Source: Archangium minus
GTDB taxonomy: Bacteria > Myxococcota > Myxococcia > Myxococcales > Myxococcaceae
NCBI RefSeq assembly: GCF_044360475.1
Contig: NZ_CP043494.1
Location: 12,462,001-12,526,000, forward strand
DNA: 64,000 nucleotides
Reading direction: 5' to 3'
Below the pieces are notes generated by a model, which was not told the origin of the DNA, ran no database searches, and worked only from the letters and a program-made list of their open reading frames with translations. The stretch's first letter is position 1; every line of letters starts with the position of its first letter. A program made the translations under genes and the position numbers. This document shows, in pieces, positions 60,606-64,000 of this stretch.

Positions 60606-60968
60606 ATGAAGGTACGTGTGCTGGTTGTCGTTGCGGGGATGTTCCTGGCGGTGGGCTGTAGCAGCGTGCGTGCGACAGGGCAGCGGGTGGGGAAGATCTA
60701 CCCCAGCCTCGACAAGGGATGTCCGGTGCGCTTCGAGAACCTGTCCTATCAAGAGGCCAGCGTCGCGCTCGAGATGGTCGGTTTGGTGACGCTTTCGGGT
60801 AACTCCGACCAGCCCCAGTCCTGGGGGGGAGAGACCCAGGAGAAGCTGTGGCCGAAGGTCTGCGAGCTGGGCGGGACGGTGGTCACCCCGCATGCCATGG
60901 GGACCGGTGAGTCCATCATGGGCATGGGGACGGGCGTCATCCAGTTCGCGGTCTGGCGCGAGCGGTAG
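60606..60968 (+). CDS. small lipoprotein, hypothetical
   Basis: A 120-aa protein with a classic lipoprotein signal (VLVVVAGMFLAVGCSS). The mature part is short with two further Cys (KGCPVRF, PKVCELGG) that may form a disulfide and a C-terminal beta strand VIQFAVWRER. It resembles small outer-membrane lipoproteins of unknown function. The start at 60606 (MKVRVL) gives a standard signal peptide. Confidence 0.72.
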   Translation: MKVRVLVVVAGMFLAVGCSSVRATGQRVGKIYPSLDKGCPVRFENLSYQEASVALEMVGLVTLSGNSDQPQSWGGETQEKLWPKVCELGGTVVTPHAMGTGESIMGMGTGVIQFAVWRER

Positions 60969-61115
60969 CGCCTCCGGCATTCATCGCCCCGGAGAAGGTG
61001 TCCGGAGAAGGTGGTCGGGTCGAGGATCGGCGCGGTGGTGTGCAGGTAAACCCTTGGCTGTATCCGCCGTTTCCGGCTTCGTGCCCGTTTAGGGTCCACC
61101 ATCACTCCGTCTCCG

Positions 61116-61456
61116 CGTATAGGCGGGATAGAGGCCATGTTGAGGGTGAGGGCTGGAGCGCAGGTGCCGAGGAGGACCGCTGACAGGGGCCGCCCGGGCA
61201 GTGAGCCAAGCGGGTGGACAGGCCGCGCAGCCCCTTGAGGTACACGACTGCCCAGGCCGCGCTTCCATGGGGTGCGCGGTAGGTGACTGGGCCTTTTGGC
61301 TCTGGGGTGGCGTAAGCCTCAACACCACGCGGCCTGGGGGGGGCCCTCGCGCCGGGGCCAGCCTCGCACCTGCCGTGGGCAGGCCCAGGTGCTCCACAAT
61401 CGCTCTCACCCCTCCCGCTTCCTTCACGTACGCCAGCACTCGCCGCCAGCCTCCAC
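61116..61456 (-). mobile_element. IS91 fragment (type 2 terminus plus transposase C-terminal end)
   Basis: Starts CGTATAGGCGGGATAGAGG and follows the copy at 62336 for 340 bp, including the minus-strand tail GGRRRVLAYVKEAGGVRAIVEHL. It stops at about 61456 against unrelated DNA (61457-61764), in which no gene is recognised. Confidence 0.8.
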
Positions 61457-61764
61457 AGCAGGCTGTTCGTGCCTACCTGGGCCTGCAGGGCTCTGCGCTT
61501 CAGGAGATTCAGCAGGGCATCGTTGTGCTGGTGCCCTTCCTCGCGAGTATCTCCTCCTTGATGCTTGGCGCGGGTGGCTGAGCATCGCCGCCCATCTGCC
61601 TGGCCCAGGCTCCAGGTGCTACCAGGGACTCACCCCCGCCTCGAGCATGGGCATGCCTGAAAGCCCAGCAGGCCCGCCCGCGCAGGGTCCACTCCTCCAG
61701 GTCCCCACGTCACACCCAGCACCGAGCCCCTCTGCCTTCAAGACCACTCATTGGGGGAAATTCG

Positions 61765-62229
61765 ATGCGTCCAGAACGGCTTGCAACTGCTCCAGCCCGG
61801 GCAGGTTCTCGCAGACTCGCGGCGGTGCTCCCCGGTGTGTTGCTCCTGGCCAGTACGGTTTTGATTGTCTTCGGAACGATGCCGGCGGCGGCGGCCACGA
61901 ACTGCGGTTCGAGCAACACCGGTTGGTTCCCGTATGAGGTGCGCATACGGGTCGTCCGTCTGCGAACCGGCCGGACGGTGCGGCTCAACCTCGTCAACGA
62001 CCAGGTATCGGATCACTCCTACGCCACTCTGTGGTGGGACTACAGAAAAGGAGACAAAGTCTGGGTGGACCGCTCCTTCGACGGTGGGGTGTCGTGGAGC
62101 CAGTGCGGTCCCTTCAACAGGGACTGGTCGAACACCTTGCGGAACGTCGGGAACTGGATGAGGGCCTGTTTCTGGGCTCATGACACGCACGAGTCGTTCT
62201 GCACCGACTGGTATTACGACAAAGACTGA
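61765..62229 (+). CDS. small secreted protein, hypothetical
   Basis: A 154-aa exported protein: long basic n-region, hydrophobic core LLLASTVLIVFG and AxA cleavage site near PAAAAT. The mature 110 residues are aromatic- and Cys-rich (TNCGSSNTGWFPYEVRIRVV, LWWDYRKGDKVWVDRSFDGG, MRACFWAHDTHESFC), probably a compact beta fold with disulfides. No family is recognised; similar composition is more usual in actinomycete secreted proteins, so acquisition by transfer is possible. GGGGGAAA precedes the ATG. Confidence 0.68.
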   Translation: MRPERLATAPARAGSRRLAAVLPGVLLLASTVLIVFGTMPAAAATNCGSSNTGWFPYEVRIRVVRLRTGRTVRLNLVNDQVSDHSYATLWWDYRKGDKVWVDRSFDGGVSWSQCGPFNRDWSNTLRNVGNWMRACFWAHDTHESFCTDWYYDKD

Positions 62230-63057
62230 CCTGGCTCGTCAGCGTGTTCCCTCACGCAGGGGAGGAGCCGGGGCCGGAGTGGGGCTCGCGCAATCCTGGA
62301 GCATCAGCTGCCCTCAGGCTGCTTGCGTGGTGTTGCGTATAGGCGGGATAGAGGCCATGTGGAGGGTGAGGGCTGGAGCGCAGGTGCCGAGGAGGACCGC
62401 TGACAGGGGCCGCCCGGGCAGTGAGCCAAGCGGGTGGACAGGCCGCGCAGCCCCTTGAGGTACACGACTGCCCAGGCCGCGCTTCCATGGGGTGCGCGGT
62501 AGGTGACTGGGCCTTTTGGCTCTGGGGTGGCGTAAGCCTCAACACCACGCGGCCTGGGGGGGCCCTCGCGCCGGGGCCAGCCTCGCACCTGCCGTGGGCA
62601 GGCCCAGGTGCTCCACAATCGCTCTCACCCTCCCGCTTCCTTCACGTACGCCAGCACTCTCCGCCTGCCTCCACTCCTCACGCAGGCCAACACCTCCACC
62701 GCGAAGGTCCTTCGTCGTCGCCCTGCCCAGTCCACTCGCGCCCTCCGCTCCTTCCTCTTTTCCTGCCTCTCAGCTGCCTGGGGCGCCACGCTCGCCTCCT
62801 CCTCTCCTGCTTGGGGACCAGAAATGGCCGCAGTCGCGCGCCTGGAGCGAAGACGCCGTGGAACCTTGTGAGGTTTGCCCGAGGCGGAGGCACCAGGGAC
62901 GCCACACGCCGTAAAAGTTCCAGCCCGGTGAAGAGCAGGTGCGTCGTACCGTCCGGCAGCGGGCGCTTCATTTGGTAGGCGATGCGGCCATCCTCCGCTC
63001 GTGACAAACGCTCCAGCGCCAGTGCACCGCGCGCTCCGTAGCGGCATAGCCGCTCCA

Positions 63058-63587
63058 CATCCCATTCGCAGACTACGATACATGCAGGGCCGGTTTCGGG
63101 CTGCGTGACCATCACCCTGCCGACGCATCCGCTCCAGGGCGTGCAGCTGCCGGTCATCCGCACGGCCCGCAGCCAGGACGGCAGGCGGTACATCGACGTG
63201 GAGCACCCACCTGGCTGGTGCATGAGACTTCCCATCGAGTGGACGGACCGCTCCTCATCTCTGGTCCCACCCAGCATCGGCGGTCGTGAGGTTCGCCTCG
63301 GCATTTCCGACCTGCTCAAGCTCGCTGATGCTGTAGAGGTAGCACTTCGCCGGGAGCCTGCCCCGCCGCCTGCTCATGACTCAGCGGCTGAGCATAGCTT
63401 CATCCAAGTCACCTCGGTCGACACGGCCCGCGGCAATCCGACAGGCTCTTCTCGGAGCGTGGACACCCCTCTTGCACCAGGTGTTTCACGCCGCGGCCGC
63501 AAGCGCGGAGGAAAGCGATGAACGAGAAGGGCGCGGCCATTCCAAAACCCGTTTCCGAGAAGAGGGGCATTATGCATAGCGCACCCA
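63058..63587 (+). mobile_element. 530-bp serine-recombinase-element derivative in IS91 (copy 2)
   Basis: Same length, boundaries (CCA at 63055-63057 and 63585-63587) and content as 23441-23970, with scattered substitutions. It holds the accessory ORF at 63105 and no recombinase gene. Confidence 0.6.
63105..63521 (+). CDS. recombinase-associated accessory protein (DUF5372-like), copy 2
   Basis: A 138-aa protein, GTG start, differing from the 23488 gene at only a few positions (mostly in the Ala/Pro-rich linker and tail). Retention of the open frame in both copies, despite absence of the recombinase, suggests recent spread or some selection. The stop is overlapped by an ATG (ATGA) that opens a ~20-codon stub. 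Confidence 0.6.
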   Translation: MTITLPTHPLQGVQLPVIRTARSQDGRRYIDVEHPPGWCMRLPIEWTDRSSSLVPPSIGGREVRLGISDLLKLADAVEVALRREPAPPPAHDSAAEHSFIQVTSVDTARGNPTGSSRSVDTPLAPGVSRRGRKRGGKR

Positions 63588-63940
63588 GACCCTGCCTGTC
63601 GTTGGCGTGCAGGTGCGTGTTGGCGTGCAGGGAGAAGCCCTCCATGAAGGCGCATCGGGGCTGCTTTCGGGGAGGGGGCCGCACGTCCACCTCCGTCCAG
63701 CGCAGCCGCCGCTGCAGGGAGTGCGCCTGGTATGCCTGTAGCGCGTCCTCGGGGCCTTGCGCGGGCAGGGCTCCTCTTTTCTCCAGCAGGCGCAGCACCC
63801 GGTGGCGCACGACCTTCAGCAGCCGCTCCACCTCGCCTTGCGTGGGCGGAGGCAACGGCTCGAAGCGCACGCCGCCCTCCCGCGGCACGAAGACACCGTC
63901 CGGCACCAGCGAGAGGAAGTGCGGAGTCACCTGCAAGGCG

Positions 63941-64000
63941 GAGCCGTAGCGCCACGCAGACTGAAGTCGATCGCACGTCCACGGCCTCCTCCGAGGAGAC
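63941..64000 (+). mobile_element. left end of a second large-serine-recombinase element (cut by window edge)
   Basis: The 60 bases from GAGCCGTAGCGCCACGCAG are identical to 34740-34799. The IS91 base before the GA core is G here (Ser codon TCC) and C in the other copy (TCG), which narrows the exchanged dinucleotide to GA. Confidence 0.8.

Larger units (their letters stand above)
62587..63940 (-). pseudogene. IS91-family transposase (type 2), interrupted
   Basis: Coding blocks on the minus strand: ALQVTPHFLSLVPDG at 63936 (here the HUH motif reads HFL, a loss of the second His), VRHRVLRLLEKRGALPAQG, HANTHLHANDRQGLGALC up to the insert, then CRYGARGALALERLSRAEDG, MKRPLPDGTTHLLFTGLELL and the Cys-bearing tail. 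The HUH substitution and both insertions make it inactive. Confidence 0.8.
62336..64000 (-). mobile_element. IS91-family element (type 2) carrying two serine-recombinase-type insertions
   Basis: The left terminus is CGTATAGGCGGGATAGAGG at 62336. The transposase is on the minus strand, interrupted first by the 530-bp element (63058-63587) between the CRYGAR and ND(R)xGL blocks, then by the left end of a large-serine-recombinase element from 63941 to the window edge, at the codon just before the HUH motif. The N-terminal half would lie beyond the window. Confidence 0.85.

Overview
The window is high-GC DNA with SD-led genes, frequent GTG/TTG starts, giant Ser/Thr-kinase fusions, a SitA-type outer-membrane-exchange toxin locus and many IS91/IS630 remnants. 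Together these point to a myxobacterium (Myxococcota, probably the Archangium/Cystobacter/Myxococcus side). This is an inference from gene content; no rRNA or complete tRNA is present.

Layout. 1-9 kb: two paralogous kinase/cyclase-homology/ATPase/TPR proteins on the minus strand flank a WbuC-like cupin. 9-17.9 kb: single-domain response regulator, sigma-70-family factor, MHYT-GAF histidine kinase, small membrane protein, SGNH lipoprotein, phytoene-desaturase-like oxidoreductase, and a convergent class II photolyase. 17.9-39.5 kb: an accessory region dense in insertion sequences (IS630, IS91, IS66 traces, serine-recombinase elements). Between them lie a TetR gene with a double palindromic operator, secreted metalloproteases (one frameshifted, one a clear pseudogene with three LCCL repeats), an LGFP/endonuclease-exonuclease-phosphatase protein, AraC/SDR, an FAH-like gene and many gene fragments. 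39.5-43.4 kb: SitA-like toxin gene (frameshifted), two tandem DUF2019-like immunity genes, a JAMM-motif lipoprotein and a second lipoprotein. 43.4-53.1 kb: mostly ordinary chromosome (YeiH-like exporter, LysR, acyl-CoA synthetase/GNAT fusion, GyrI-like protein, SGNH hydrolase coupled to a class C beta-lactamase-like hydrolase). 53.1-64 kb: a second IS-rich zone with IS110 and IS91 fragments around two regulator/oxidoreductase pairs (AKR/TetR and cupin-SDR/TetR), a small lipoprotein and a small secreted protein.

The most notable structure is nested mobile DNA. A 2.6-kb element encoding a 708-aa large serine recombinase and an overlapping accessory ORF (DUF5372-like) sits inside an IS91-family transposase gene, immediately before its HUH motif. 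Joining the element's two ends regenerates a perfect dyad around the crossover. The start of a second such element occupies the same codon of a diverged IS91 copy at the window edge. A third IS91 copy is joined to a metallo-hydrolase fragment at exactly the same core. A separate 530-bp derivative with only the accessory ORF occupies another fixed site in two IS91 copies. IS91 termini (conserved CGTATAGG) abut truncated host genes at several points, as expected for rolling-circle capture and truncation.

Several genes (metalloprotease C8 run, sitA C5 run, IS630 A7 and G7 runs) are broken exactly at homopolymers, so either phase-variation-like slippage or assembly error must be kept in mind.
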